Shown: one piece after another, positions 49,966 to 58,820 of the stretch
How the letters are laid out: every line of letters begins with the position of its first letter
Position numbering within the stretch: position 1 is the first letter of the stretch
Assembly (NCBI GenBank): GCA_052035235.1
Contig: JBPOHT010000030.1
Coordinates: 62,001 to 126,000, forward strand
Source of the DNA: Solimonas_A sp052035235
GTDB lineage: Bacteria; Pseudomonadota; Gammaproteobacteria; Nevskiales; Nevskiaceae
Direction of reading: 5' to 3'
Length of the DNA stretch: 64,000 nt
Made by a program: the position numbers and the translations under genes
Notes under the pieces: model-generated
Database searches by the model: none
The model's input: only the letters and a program-made list of their open reading frames with translations
Told to the model about the DNA's origin: nothing

Positions 49966-50532
49966 TCAGATGGCCGCGAGCGACGGCACCGGCGTGGTGA
50001 CGGGCGTGGTGTGGATGATCATGGTGGACTCGCTGGACTTGCCGGCCGTGTCCGTGGCGATGGCGCGCAGGCTGTAGCTGCCGCCCACGGCGTAGAGCTC
50101 TTCCTCGCGCCCGCCCACCGGCACCTGGAAGCGCCCACAGGACGTGCCCAGCAGCTGAAGGCGCGTGCCGGCGTAGACCATGCGCGAATCCTCGGAACGC
50201 TCGCCTTCCGGAATCGGGATCTCGCGCACCACGTCGAACGGTGCAATCCAGTCGCCGGCGGCCGTGGCACAGCGGAAGGTGCCCTGCACGCTCAGGCGCA
50301 GGCTCGCCACCGCCACGTCGTCCTCGGCCCGCACCATGATCCTGTAGCTCGCCTCCGGACCGCCGCGCAACTCGGGCGATGCCGCCACCAGGCGCTGCAC
50401 GACTTCGCTGCCCGGGCCCGCGCTGCCCCAGGCGATGTCCGGCTTGGAGCGGTCGAACACCAGTTGGTCGGCGGCGCTGCAGCCGGCCACTCCCGACAGG
50501 GCAACGGCGATAGAGGCGATGAATTGGTTCAT
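49966..50532 (-). CDS. Lipoprotein of unknown function
   Basis: 188 residues from the ATG at 50532. A lipoprotein signal (IAVALSGVAGC) leads to a beta-rich mature part with ASYRIMVRAEDDVAVASLRL and GSYSLRAIATDTAGKSSEST, which recalls immunoglobulin-like or cadherin-like strands. Two further cysteines (FRCATA and TSCGRF) may pair. No specific family is recognised. It is probably anchored in the outer membrane. Confidence 0.7.
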   Translation of the reverse strand: MNQFIASIAVALSGVAGCSAADQLVFDRSKPDIAWGSAGPGSEVVQRLVAASPELRGGPEASYRIMVRAEDDVAVASLRLSVQGTFRCATAAGDWIAPFDVVREIPIPEGERSEDSRMVYAGTRLQLLGTSCGRFQVPVGGREEELYAVGGSYSLRAIATDTAGKSSESTMIIHTTPVTTPVPSLAAI

Positions 50533-51004
50533 TGGGATTCCCCCGTGTCTTGCGATCGCCATCGCAAACGCCGCGCCAGGGGAATGCCGGAATGAAAAAT
50601 TCAGAAAATCAGGGCATTGCGAAAATCACCCGCAGTAGTAGCCGTGCGTTTTGCAAACGTCCGGGCCGGCCGCCGGCAGAAAGTGCATGCAGGGTTTCAG
50701 GCGGGCGGCGGCGACGGGCAGAGGTCATCCCGGATGTGCGTGATCATCCCGGTCATCGCGGCCCTGAGCACGCCTGGTGCTGCAAGACCCGGCAATGCCT
50801 GTAGGCCATGCCGGCGATAAGCAGTTGCGCAATGCTCTAGCCATCGCCGGAATCTGCAAGGGACTGTGACGTGATTCATGCAAACTGCATCGCCGATTTT
50901 CGGCTTTCGGGATGTCGCGCACAGAAACATCAAGGGCTTGGCCTCACAATCCGCTACGGCATGGACATTGCCCTATCGCCCTGCCACGACGCTGAAGGGA
51001 TCCC
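50533..51004. other. Gap with no gene recognised
   Basis: This 472-base stretch holds no convincing frame; short plus-strand frames present here lack ribosome sites and known motifs. No repeat or strong hairpin was seen. Confidence 0.45.
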
Positions 51005-51190
51005 ATGAAAACCACTGCACATCGGCACAACATTCCGTTGCCGCTCACCCTGATGAGCCGGCCGCGTCGTTCGCGTGCCCGGGAACTGGCGGTGGTGGCC
51101 GGCGTCGCCGCCCTGCTGCTGGCAGCCACCTTCCATTCGCCGGAACCCGTCGCCGCCAGCACACCCGCCGCACCGGCACTGGTGCGCTAG
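51005..51190 (+). CDS. Small basic single-span protein
   Basis: 61 residues from the ATG at 51005, with AAGGGA five bases upstream. A basic N-terminus (RPRRSRARE) is followed by one hydrophobic segment (LAVVAGVAALLLAATF) and a short Pro/Ala-rich tail. It may be an inner-membrane peptide. No family is recognised, and coding status is uncertain. Confidence 0.4.
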   Translation: MKTTAHRHNIPLPLTLMSRPRRSRARELAVVAGVAALLLAATFHSPEPVAASTPAAPALVR

Positions 51191-51204
51191 AGCCTGCTGA
51201 AGCC

Positions 51205-51816
51205 TCAGGCCGCGATGCGCGGCGTGTGCGCTTCGCAGCAGTAGTGCCCCGCGGGCTCGCGCCCGCTTGGCGCCAGCAAGCCCAGTGCACGCGTCGGCGA
51301 GAGCAACTGCCCGGTCAGGCAGGCATTGAACTGCCAGAAGAAGCTGCCACGCCGGAACTGCGCGCGGGCCTGCTTCACCGCACCCGCCACGCGCCAGCTG
51401 CGCAGCCCGGTCACATCCATCCAGGCACCCACCTGCAGCAGTCCGGCCGTCTCGCCCAGCTCCCAGCGCGGCAGCAACTGCATGTGGAAGTCGATGGCCT
51501 CCATCGCCGGTCGCACCCGCTCCGCCGCCCAGCCCCGCTGCAGCAGGAAATCCCTCATCGCCGCCGAACTGCTGTAGGTGAAGGCACGATCCGCGCGGTA
51601 GTGCGGCGCCACCAGCCCCAGGTCATGGAACAGGCAGGCCAGTGCCAGCTGCTCATGGTCGCAGTGCACGCCGAAGCGCTCGGCGTAGCGTAGCGCCAGG
51701 AAATGCGTACGCAGGGTGTGATGGAACAGGCGGTCATCGAAGGCGGCGCGCGCCAGCGCGCCGGCCTCGGCAACCACCCGCGTATCGGGCATCTGTGCCC
51801 GCAGCAATGCTTCCAT
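51205..51816 (-). CDS. HD-domain protein (predicted phosphohydrolase)
   Basis: 203 residues. The HD domain metal ligands are His in FHHTLRTHFLALRYAER (about 34), HD in CLFHDLGLV (about 65) and a later His (IDFHMQLLP). The pattern is close to HD-domain hydrolases of the cyanamide-hydratase-like group. Substrate is unknown. It reads away from the small basic protein and is 68 bases from the membrane gene upstream of it in the same direction. Confidence 0.85.
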   Translation of the reverse strand: MEALLRAQMPDTRVVAEAGALARAAFDDRLFHHTLRTHFLALRYAERFGVHCDHEQLALACLFHDLGLVAPHYRADRAFTYSSSAAMRDFLLQRGWAAERVRPAMEAIDFHMQLLPRWELGETAGLLQVGAWMDVTGLRSWRVAGAVKQARAQFRRGSFFWQFNACLTGQLLSPTRALGLLAPSGREPAGHYCCEAHTPRIAA

Positions 51817-51884
51817 GATCCAGGCTCGTGCAGTGGAGATTGCACCAGCCTAGGCGCCGCGCTATCGCGGCGCCTTGATATTTA

Positions 51885-52337
51885 TCAAGCCGCGACCAGC
51901 AGCGTCTTCACGAAGCCCGCGAACAGCACCAGGAAGCCGCCAACCTCGCCCGCGATCAGCGCCACCATGTAGAGCGTGATCAGCACGCCCGGCACCGTGC
52001 CGCTGCCGAGTTGGTGCGGACGCCGCAGCTGGTTGTCGGTGTCGCGCAGGATGCCGTGCAGCGCATACATCATCACCGCGGATGCGAAGAACACGATCGG
52101 CACCGCCACCGCCCAGGCATTCACCGCCTCCGACCAGGCGCTAAGCTTGGCGAACTCCGCCAGCACCAGGCAGGCAAAGGCATACATCAGTGCGGTGCGG
52201 TGGCAGATATCGACATAGACCGGCGCCTGCGCGTCCGGGCTGTTCATCATGCTGCGGTACTTCCAGATACCGGTGAGCAGTCCGGTGATGAAGAACAGGC
52301 CGCAGCCAAGCTGGGCGATCTGTACGGCGGTGAGCAT
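51885..52337 (-). CDS. Four-span membrane protein of unknown function
   Basis: 150 residues with four membrane helices (IAQLGCGLFFITGLLTGIW, ALMYAFACLVLAEFAKL, AVAVPIVFFASAVMMYAL, LITLYMVALIAGEVGGFLVL). Conserved-looking residues are the HRT before helix 2 and HGILRDTDNQLRRPH in the third loop. It lies between an HD-domain gene and a nitrilase gene in one direction. No named family is assigned. Confidence 0.75.
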   Translation of the reverse strand: MLTAVQIAQLGCGLFFITGLLTGIWKYRSMMNSPDAQAPVYVDICHRTALMYAFACLVLAEFAKLSAWSEAVNAWAVAVPIVFFASAVMMYALHGILRDTDNQLRRPHQLGSGTVPGVLITLYMVALIAGEVGGFLVLFAGFVKTLLVAA

Positions 52338-52379
52338 GTCTGCGGTCCCTTCGTGTCGTGATGGTTGATCGTTATACGC

Positions 52380-53339
52380 TCAGGCGGCCTGGCGCCGCGA
52401 GCGGTAAAAGCTCTTGCCGCAGGCATTCTGCTGATGCCAATAGGCCCGGTGCAGCAGCGTCAGCGGCGGAATCCAGAAGCGCTCCTCATCCAGCGGCGTC
52501 ACCGGCTCCTGCGCCCCCAGGCGGACCTCGGCGCTGACGATACCCGGCCCCTCGGCGGCGTTACGGCGCGCCAGCACGCGACCGGCGGCATCCACGATCT
52601 GCGTGGCGCCGACGAACTCGGACTCGTGCGGCACGCTGAGTCGCGTGCCCGGCAGCAGCAGGAAGCGGCTGCGGAAGCGGCCACAGTGCGAGGCATGCAG
52701 CACCGGCACCCCCAGGCGTTTGGCGAACTCCACCGGTGCCTCCTCGGAGAAGCCTCGGTTGATCCGGTGCAGCGGGCTAAGCAGCGGCGTCAGCAGCGGC
52801 CAGTTCGACGGAATGGTCCACCAGTGGTTGCCGGTCATGGCCAGACCGATGCGACCGCGCAGGCGCTTCACCGTCTGCGTGCGGATCAGCTCCCAGCACA
52901 CCGCCGCGCCGACGCCACCCAGGTCGGTGTCCATGTAGCCATCGTCGCTGCCCGGCTCGTAGAAGCAGTTCTCCCACATGGTCGGCAGGTCCTTGTCGTG
53001 GGTGAACCAGCGGCCATCGGGCTGCACGAAGAAGTAGGTGTTGTACACGCCCGCACCGCGGCGCAGCACCATCGACCCGCCGACATAGCCCCGGTGCCGC
53101 TGCGCCAGCTCCAGCATCATCGCCAGCGCCGGGTTGTCGTGCTCGTCCAGCGCCTGGCCGTCGAAGGGCTCGTCGTAGTACACCGGCGAGGCAAAGAACT
53201 CCGGCAGCGCAACGATCCGCGCACCGGCGGCGAAGGCCTGCTCCGCGTAGCCGCGCGCATCGCGCAGGTTGCCGGCGATGTCGCCGGGCCGGCCCTGCAA
53301 CTGCACGGCGGCGACGGGAACGGGCTCGGTGGACTTCAT
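52380..53339 (-). CDS. Carbon-nitrogen hydrolase (nitrilase family)
   Basis: 319 residues from the ATG at 53339. The catalytic triad is visible: Glu in IVALPEFFAS (about 48), Lys in THDKDLPTMWE (about 120) and Cys in VGAAVCWELIR (about 150). Family members hydrolyse amides, nitriles or carbamoyl compounds. A divergent AraC regulator starts about 51 bases away and probably controls it. The substrate is not readable from sequence. Confidence 0.88.
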   Translation of the reverse strand: MKSTEPVPVAAVQLQGRPGDIAGNLRDARGYAEQAFAAGARIVALPEFFASPVYYDEPFDGQALDEHDNPALAMMLELAQRHRGYVGGSMVLRRGAGVYNTYFFVQPDGRWFTHDKDLPTMWENCFYEPGSDDGYMDTDLGGVGAAVCWELIRTQTVKRLRGRIGLAMTGNHWWTIPSNWPLLTPLLSPLHRINRGFSEEAPVEFAKRLGVPVLHASHCGRFRSRFLLLPGTRLSVPHESEFVGATQIVDAAGRVLARRNAAEGPGIVSAEVRLGAQEPVTPLDEERFWIPPLTLLHRAYWHQQNACGKSFYRSRRQAA

Positions 53340-53390
53340 GGCGGGCGGGGCTCGACTTGGCAAAGGATGCCGCGCAATCTACCCGCCGCC

Positions 53391-54191
53391 ATGCCCCGAC
53401 ACTTGCCCAAACCGGCTGCCGCCCCACAGGAGGCTGCCGCGCCGCTGATCTGCCTGTGGCCCCAGCGCCTGCTGTTCATCGGGCCGCTGGGCGAGGTGGC
53501 GCCGCACCGCCATGCGGCCACCGTGCTGCTGGTGGCGCTGCAGGGCGAGGTGCGCGTGCGCCTCTCCGCCGAGCGCCGCTGGCGCCAGGCGCAGACCGCG
53601 CTGGTGCCGGCCGGCTGCATGCACGCACTGGACCTGCGCGGCGGCGTCACCGCCGTGTACTACAACGATCCGCACCGCCCCTTCCACCCGGCGATGTCGG
53701 CGCGCGACTGCGCCGAGCCGTCCTTCGATCCGCCGCCACTGGCACCGCTCGGCGATGCCCTGCGCCGCTTCCACCAGGCGCCGGACGCCCTGGCCCTGCT
53801 GGAACCCTGCCTCGACACGGCCTTGGGCCGTTACCCGCAGTTGCCGGCCATGGACCCGCGCGTGGCCGCCACCATCGGCCTGATGCAGGCCGATCTCAGC
53901 GAGAACCTGCCGCTGGCCGCACTGGCCGAAGCCGCCGCCCTGTCGCCGAGCCGGTTGCAGCACCTGTTCCAGGACCAGACCGGCGTGCCACTGCGCCGCT
54001 TCCGCATCTGGATCCGCTTCCGCCATGCGCTGGAGCGGATCGCCACCGGCGCTTCGCTGACCACCGCCGCCTTCGACGCCGGCTTCGCCAGCTCCACCCA
54101 TTTCAGCCATGCCTTCAAGGCGATGTTCGGCGTATCCCCGGCCAGCGTGCTGGCCGGCGCCCGCGCGCCGCGTATCCTGTCCCTCGGCTGA
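53391..54191 (+). CDS. AraC-type transcriptional regulator
   Basis: 266 residues from the ATG at 53391 (an ATG at 53367 with AAAGG upstream is an alternative). The N-terminal cupin-like domain (RLLFIGPLGEVAPHRHAATV) is followed by a double helix-turn-helix (LAALAEAAALSPSRLQHLF and AAFDAGFASSTHFSHAFKAM). It is divergent from the nitrilase gene, the likely target. It lies 17 bases before the CinA-type gene, so the two may share a transcript. Confidence 0.88.
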   Translation: MPRHLPKPAAAPQEAAAPLICLWPQRLLFIGPLGEVAPHRHAATVLLVALQGEVRVRLSAERRWRQAQTALVPAGCMHALDLRGGVTAVYYNDPHRPFHPAMSARDCAEPSFDPPPLAPLGDALRRFHQAPDALALLEPCLDTALGRYPQLPAMDPRVAATIGLMQADLSENLPLAALAEAAALSPSRLQHLFQDQTGVPLRRFRIWIRFRHALERIATGASLTTAAFDAGFASSTHFSHAFKAMFGVSPASVLAGARAPRILSLG

Positions 54192-54208
54192 CCACGAGAA
54201 TCCATCGC

Positions 54209-54733
54209 ATGCGCGACATCCTGTTCCTGGGCCGCGAGGCCGGCCAACTGCTCAAGGAGCGCGGCGACAAGATCGCCGTGGCCGAGACCTCCGCCGGCGG
54301 CCTGATCGCCGCCTGCCTGCTGGCCCAGCCGGGCGCCTCGGCCTATTTCGCCGGCGGCGCCATCACCTACTCGGCCCGCGCCATTCGCGGGCTGGTGGGC
54401 ATCTCCACGGACGAGATGCGCGAGCGCGGCATCCGCTCCAGCTCCGAGCCCTACGCGCAGTGGCTGGCCGAGGCGGTCAAGGCCAAGCATGGACGGATTA
54501 CCTGGGGCCTGGCCGAGACCGGCGCCGCTGGCCCCTCGGGCAATCCCTACGGCGATCCCGCCGGCCATACCTGCCTGGCGATCACCGGCCCGCTGTCACT
54601 CGTGCGCACGCTGCGCACCGGCAACAGCGACCGCGTGGAGAACATGTGGGCCTTCACCGAAGCAGCGCTGGCAATGCTGGTGGAGGCGCTGCAGACGGCG
54701 CCACGCAACGCCAAGCCACAAGACCCCGCTTGA
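54209..54733 (+). CDS. CinA C-terminal family protein (nicotinamide-nucleotide amidase type)
   Basis: 174 residues from the ATG at 54209. The CinA C-terminal domain shows AVAETSAGGLIAACLLAQPG (family: A-E-S-C/T-T/A-G-G) and ITWGLAETGAAGPSGNPYG. Stand-alone domains of this kind in bacteria deamidate nicotinamide mononucleotide to recycle NAD precursors; others have lost activity. The catalytic Ser/Thr region is present as ETSAGG. No full-length CinA N-terminal domain is attached. Confidence 0.88.
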   Translation: MRDILFLGREAGQLLKERGDKIAVAETSAGGLIAACLLAQPGASAYFAGGAITYSARAIRGLVGISTDEMRERGIRSSSEPYAQWLAEAVKAKHGRITWGLAETGAAGPSGNPYGDPAGHTCLAITGPLSLVRTLRTGNSDRVENMWAFTEAALAMLVEALQTAPRNAKPQDPA

Positions 54734-54743
54734 GCGTCCCCCC

Positions 54744-54836
54744 AAGATCGTCATACCGGCGAAAGCCGATATCCAGTCATGCAGTAGCCACCCATGGCGG
54801 GACTGGATGCCGGCCTCCGCCGGCATGACGAAGTAT
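54744..54836. repeat. Intergenic inverted repeat of the GTCATNCCGGCGAAAGCCGG type
   Basis: Arms around CGTCATACCGGCGAAAGC (54752) and GCCTCCGCCGGCATGACG (54812) with TATCCAGT and ACTGGATGC inside form an imperfect long palindrome between cinA-type and membrane genes. Such elements are widespread in gammaproteobacterial chromosomes; here it may also serve as a terminator for the convergent genes. Confidence 0.75.
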
Positions 54837-54847
54837 TTCTGAACCGG

Positions 54848-55012
54848 CTAGGCGCGCTGCACCACGTAGCGCCAGCCACCCACCGCCAGCGGCAGTGCCG
54901 CCAGCGCGAAGAACACCCAGTCCAGCGCCGAATCCACCAGCAGCATGCCAATGATGCCGGCGACGCTGAGCAGCGCCATGACCAGCACCATTCTCAGGGT
55001 CTTGTTCTTCAT
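54848..55012 (-). CDS. Small two-span membrane protein of the iron operon
   Basis: 54 residues from the ATG at 55012, which overlaps the stop of the PepSY gene. Two hydrophobic segments (MVLVMALLSVAGIIGMLLV and LDWVFFALAALPLAVGGW) leave short ends. Small proteins like this often close operons for PepSY-type ferric reductases. No family name is assigned. It is the last gene of a five-gene transcript. Confidence 0.7.
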   Translation of the reverse strand: MKNKTLRMVLVMALLSVAGIIGMLLVDSALDWVFFALAALPLAVGGWRYVVQRA

Positions 55013-56163
55013 GCCGGCACTCCGTTGGGCACCGCCTGGCGCTTGCGGCGGCGGTCCCACCACAGCCAGGCGCCGTTGGCGGTGATGAACAGCGTCATCC
55101 AGGTGCAGGCGGTCCACAGCAGCTTCAGCGGCAGGCCACCGTAGTCACCGAAGTGCAGCGGCTGCGACAGCGAGATCGCGGTGATGTAGGCCGGCACCTT
55201 CGGGATGATCGGCACCTCGCCGGTCTTGGCGTCGACGATCACCACGCGGAACAGCCGCTCGTCCACGCCCTTGTTGCCCACCAGCAGCGCCGTGTAGTGG
55301 CGCGGCGTGGAGAACTCGGTCAGCGGATAGACCATGGTGCTCACCGTCCAGCCCTCCGGCGCCGCGGCCTGCGCAATGGCATAGGCACGACCCACGTTGA
55401 TCGGCGGATGGCGCGCATCCACCGGCTCCATGCGGTTGGCTTCCTCGCGCAGATGGCCCAGCTCGGTCATCTGCCAGACACCGATCGCCACCGAGTTGAA
55501 GCCCAGCAGGAAGCCGGTCACCGTCACCACCAGCGCCCAGCCCAGCACCACGGCGCCCATGAAGTTGTGCAGGTCCAGCTGCAGCAGGCGCGCGTCCTTG
55601 CCACGGCGCAGCACGCCGAAGGCCATGCGCCGCACATAGGGCGCGTAGACCACGATGCCGGACACCAGCGACAGGAACACCAGCAACGCGATCAGCGCGC
55701 CGATCAGTTCACCCACCGGCCCCAGGAACCACTCGGCATGCAGCTCCAGCAGGAAGCCGGTGAAGGTCATGCCGGGGTCCGGATCGCCCACCGGCTGTGC
55801 CGTGACCAAGTCGGTGAAGCGCACCTTGGCGCCCTCGAAGCTCTTGGCCTCCTTGGGTCCGGTGACCACCAGCATCACGCCGGGATGATGCTCCGGGTCC
55901 AGGCCGGTGCTGAGCACGCGCTCGTCCGGGTAGGCCGCCAGCACGTTGGCGATGGATTCCGAGGCCGGGCGCTGCGGCGTCTCGGCGGCATGCTGCGACA
56001 CCGGCACCTCGTCCAGGACCTCTTCGATCTCCTCGTGGAAGATCAGGATCGTGCCGGTAATGCACAGGATCAGGAAGGGGATCGTCGCGATCAGGCTGGT
56101 CCAGCGGTGCAACCAGAGATTGAAGCGGAACCAGCGACCTGGCGTATTGGCTGGATTGCTCAT
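55009..56163 (-). CDS. PepSY-associated membrane protein (siderophore reductase type)
   Basis: 384 residues from the ATG at 56163. Four membrane segments (starting LWLHRWTSLIATIPFLILCI) with conserved histidines (LHRW, HEEIEE, LHAEWF, DLHNFMG) suit heme binding, and two PepSY-like periplasmic regions lie between. Proteins of this family (FpvG/PiuB-like) reduce ferric siderophores in the periplasm to free iron. The start overlaps the flavin-binding gene. The operon lies behind a TonB receptor and a Fur-like box, in line with this role. Confidence 0.88.
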   Translation of the reverse strand: MSNPANTPGRWFRFNLWLHRWTSLIATIPFLILCITGTILIFHEEIEEVLDEVPVSQHAAETPQRPASESIANVLAAYPDERVLSTGLDPEHHPGVMLVVTGPKEAKSFEGAKVRFTDLVTAQPVGDPDPGMTFTGFLLELHAEWFLGPVGELIGALIALLVFLSLVSGIVVYAPYVRRMAFGVLRRGKDARLLQLDLHNFMGAVVLGWALVVTVTGFLLGFNSVAIGVWQMTELGHLREEANRMEPVDARHPPINVGRAYAIAQAAAPEGWTVSTMVYPLTEFSTPRHYTALLVGNKGVDERLFRVVIVDAKTGEVPIIPKVPAYITAISLSQPLHFGDYGGLPLKLLWTACTWMTLFITANGAWLWWDRRRKRQAVPNGVPA

Positions 56164-57170
56164 CAGTAGAGGTTCTTCTTGTAGTCGTTCTGCAGGGTCT
56201 TGTCCATGAAGCCGGGTACCGCCAGCGCGGTACGCGCGATGCCGGCCATGATGCCGCCCGACTTGCTGTGCATCACATGCGCCTTGAAGATCGCCGCTGG
56301 ATCGATGTCGGCGGCGGCCGGCAGCGCCGGCCAAGGCTGCGCACGTGCCAGCGCGGCACTGTCGTAGGCCTGCAGCGCCGGCTGCTCGACGCAGGTGGCA
56401 AGCTTGGGCAGGCGCTCGGCGACAGTGAACACCGCGCGCATCGCCGCGTCGGTGCTGAGGCGCGCGGCGCCCGACAGCAGCACCACGCGCGTGGAGCCCG
56501 GCACCAGCACCGCCGCGGCCACCCGCGGCTGCGCCAGGATGTTGCGGAAGCTGTCGACGCGGCGGTTGCCCGGACGGTCGGCGAACCAGGCATCGCCGCT
56601 GCGCATCTGCAGCATCGCACCGCGCGGGTCGCCCTTGGGGCTGACGTCCGCCTGGCCCTGCTCGTTGACCGTCGCCAACGCCATGAAGCGGCTGGCATCG
56701 ACGAAGGCCGCCGCCGCGTCCGGAATCTCGCCGCCCGGTTCGCCCTTCCAGAACGCCGAGCGGATCAGCGCCTTGGCGCAGTGCAGGTAGCACTCGCGCA
56801 CGTCAATTTCGGCAAAGCCCTCCGCTACGGCCGCGACACGGCCGTTGACGCGCAGGGTCTCGCAGAGGCTCGGCGACAGGAACAGGCCGCCGAAACCCAG
56901 GCCCGGCTGGGCCTGCTCCGGATGGTCCAGCAACGCCAGCGGAATGCGCAGGCGGCGCGCGTCGGGGGCCTGTATGAAGCCCGGCTCGCCGCCGCCGATC
57001 GTGATCGCGATGCCGCCGCCGTCACCGAAGGCGGCGAACAGCAGCGGCGAGGTCTGCAGCCAGCGCAGCGAGGCCGCATCGAGGAAGTCGATCACCTTCA
57101 GGTCGCGCGGCCCCGGCACCTTGCCGACCACGGCCTCCAGCGCGGGCAGGGTCTCGATACGCTCAGTCAT
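56163..57170 (-). CDS. FMN-binding split-barrel (pyridoxamine oxidase-like) protein
   Basis: 335 residues. The split-barrel domain lies in the second half, with ASRFMALATVNEQGQADVSP (about 165-185) and RPGNRRVDSFRNILAQPRVA, typical of MSMEG-type PNPOx-like proteins. The N-terminal half has no clear family. It could act as a cytoplasmic flavin reductase or as a heme/siderophore-handling enzyme. It overlaps genes on both sides by one and eight bases, so it is tightly co-expressed with the PepSY protein. Confidence 0.8.
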   Translation of the reverse strand: MTERIETLPALEAVVGKVPGPRDLKVIDFLDAASLRWLQTSPLLFAAFGDGGGIAITIGGGEPGFIQAPDARRLRIPLALLDHPEQAQPGLGFGGLFLSPSLCETLRVNGRVAAVAEGFAEIDVRECYLHCAKALIRSAFWKGEPGGEIPDAAAAFVDASRFMALATVNEQGQADVSPKGDPRGAMLQMRSGDAWFADRPGNRRVDSFRNILAQPRVAAAVLVPGSTRVVLLSGAARLSTDAAMRAVFTVAERLPKLATCVEQPALQAYDSAALARAQPWPALPAAADIDPAAIFKAHVMHSKSGGIMAGIARTALAVPGFMDKTLQNDYKKNLY

Positions 57171-58812
57171 GGCGGACTCCAGTGGCGGCGGGCGGCAGTT
57201 GTGCCTTCAGGCGTGCGATGCGCGCCGTGATGCGTTCCTGCTGCTCCGGCGGCAGGCCCGACCACCACTGCCGGACCGCCGAGTTGTCGTAGGGCTGCAC
57301 CCAGTCCTGGTAGCGGCGGTACTGGGCGGCGGGAAAGCCGTTGTCCATGCCACGCAGGTGATGATCGAAGAAGCCCAGCACAAAGGCATTCGGCGCGCCC
57401 ACCAGGATCTCGTCCGGCGCGCTGCCGAACATGCCGTCGCGCAGCGGCCGGCGCAGGAACAGGCCGGTATCGGTCAGGCCGGAGTGCACCGCGCCGCGCA
57501 ACACCATGCGGTAGATGTCAGCGCGCTGCCCGGCGTGGTCGAACGCCTCGTAGGAGAAATCGTTGAAGCTGTGCAGTTCACCCTTGGGCTCCAGGCCCAG
57601 CATCCGATAGAAGCCTGCGAACTCGGCATGGAACATCAGCAGCGGCACCGGCAGATCGACGCCGAAGGTGCTGAAGTGGAAATCGCCACCATCGAGATTC
57701 ACTGCCGCGGCACAGCGGCGGTCCACCAGGCAGATCGCGGCTGACGTGGTACCGCCGAAGGAGATGCCCATCTCGCCGGTGCGCGAGAAATCGCTGGCCG
57801 CCACCAGCTCCGCCACGTTGGCCGGCACCTGGCCCGCCTGCAGGCGGTCGTGCACGAACAGGCGGTCGGCAAACCACACCCAAGGGCTCTCCACCGCCGT
57901 GCGATCGCGCTCCGCCGCCATCTGCTCCGCCGTCGCCAGCTGCGCGTCGATACGCTCGTTGAGGTCGGTGGTCGAATACGCGCGGATCAGGTCCGGCGGG
58001 AAGCCCTTCTCGAAGGACTCCTGCATGTGCCGGATCAGGCCAGGGTCCATCGGCGCCACGCTGCCGTCGGGGAACACCGTGGGCGAGGAATCGCCGGTGT
58101 GCTGCACCGAGTAGATCACGTAGCCATGGCTGGCCAGCTCCTCCATCAGCGCGCCGTTGAGCTGGGCATAGCCGGTATAGCCATGGCTGTAGAACAGCGT
58201 CGGCAGCCGACCGGTACCGCTCGCCAGCGGAGCATCCTCGTAGGAATTCGTGCGGACGTGCTTGAGATAACCCAGCAGCGGCGGGAAGCCGAGCAGGTCG
58301 CCGAATCCCCGCGCCGTGCTTTTCGTCTCCGCCTCGCTGAAGTAGCGGCGCGGTTCCGCACCTGCTGCCGGCGAGGCCGGGTACCAGGCACGCACCAGCA
58401 GGCGCCGCGGCTCGCCCGGCGCGGCACCGAAAATGCCGGGCCGCGACGCATCCGCCAGCTCGAAGCTGCGCAGCCCGACGCTATACGGCCCCGACGGCGT
58501 CGGCAGCGGCGTCGCCGGGAACAGCCAAGGCACCGCGATGCCCGCCACGCCCGCCAGGCTCAGCAGGACACCCAGCAACACGCGGCGACGGCCAGCCGCC
58601 AGCGAGCCCAGCAGGAACAGCACACCGGCCACGGCGCCCGCCCCGGCCTGCCAGCGATCGTCGCAGACCCCCTGGATGCCGGCGGCCAGCGTCGCCAGCG
58701 CCGCCAGCCACAGCAGCAGGCGGCGGGCCGGCAGTGCCATCCACCACCAGGCGATGAGGTACACCGCGATGGCGGCGTACAGCACGAGGTCGGCATTGGT
58801 CATGGAAGCCAT
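57163..58812 (-). CDS. Membrane-anchored alpha/beta hydrolase
   Basis: 549 residues. Four to five membrane segments (1-110, for example LLLGVLLSLAGVAGIAVPWL) precede a large hydrolase domain with LPTLFYSHGYTGY (oxyanion strand, about 222) and nucleophile GISFGGTTSA (about 352), close to platelet-activating-factor acetylhydrolase-like enzymes. A His is available near the C-terminus (FFDHHLRGMDN). In this operon it might cleave an ester-type siderophore or its carrier. That role is an inference. Confidence 0.82.
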   Translation of the reverse strand: MASMTNADLVLYAAIAVYLIAWWWMALPARRLLLWLAALATLAAGIQGVCDDRWQAGAGAVAGVLFLLGSLAAGRRRVLLGVLLSLAGVAGIAVPWLFPATPLPTPSGPYSVGLRSFELADASRPGIFGAAPGEPRRLLVRAWYPASPAAGAEPRRYFSEAETKSTARGFGDLLGFPPLLGYLKHVRTNSYEDAPLASGTGRLPTLFYSHGYTGYAQLNGALMEELASHGYVIYSVQHTGDSSPTVFPDGSVAPMDPGLIRHMQESFEKGFPPDLIRAYSTTDLNERIDAQLATAEQMAAERDRTAVESPWVWFADRLFVHDRLQAGQVPANVAELVAASDFSRTGEMGISFGGTTSAAICLVDRRCAAAVNLDGGDFHFSTFGVDLPVPLLMFHAEFAGFYRMLGLEPKGELHSFNDFSYEAFDHAGQRADIYRMVLRGAVHSGLTDTGLFLRRPLRDGMFGSAPDEILVGAPNAFVLGFFDHHLRGMDNGFPAAQYRRYQDWVQPYDNSAVRQWWSGLPPEQQERITARIARLKAQLPPAATGVRHD

Positions 58813-58820
58813 CGGCAGGC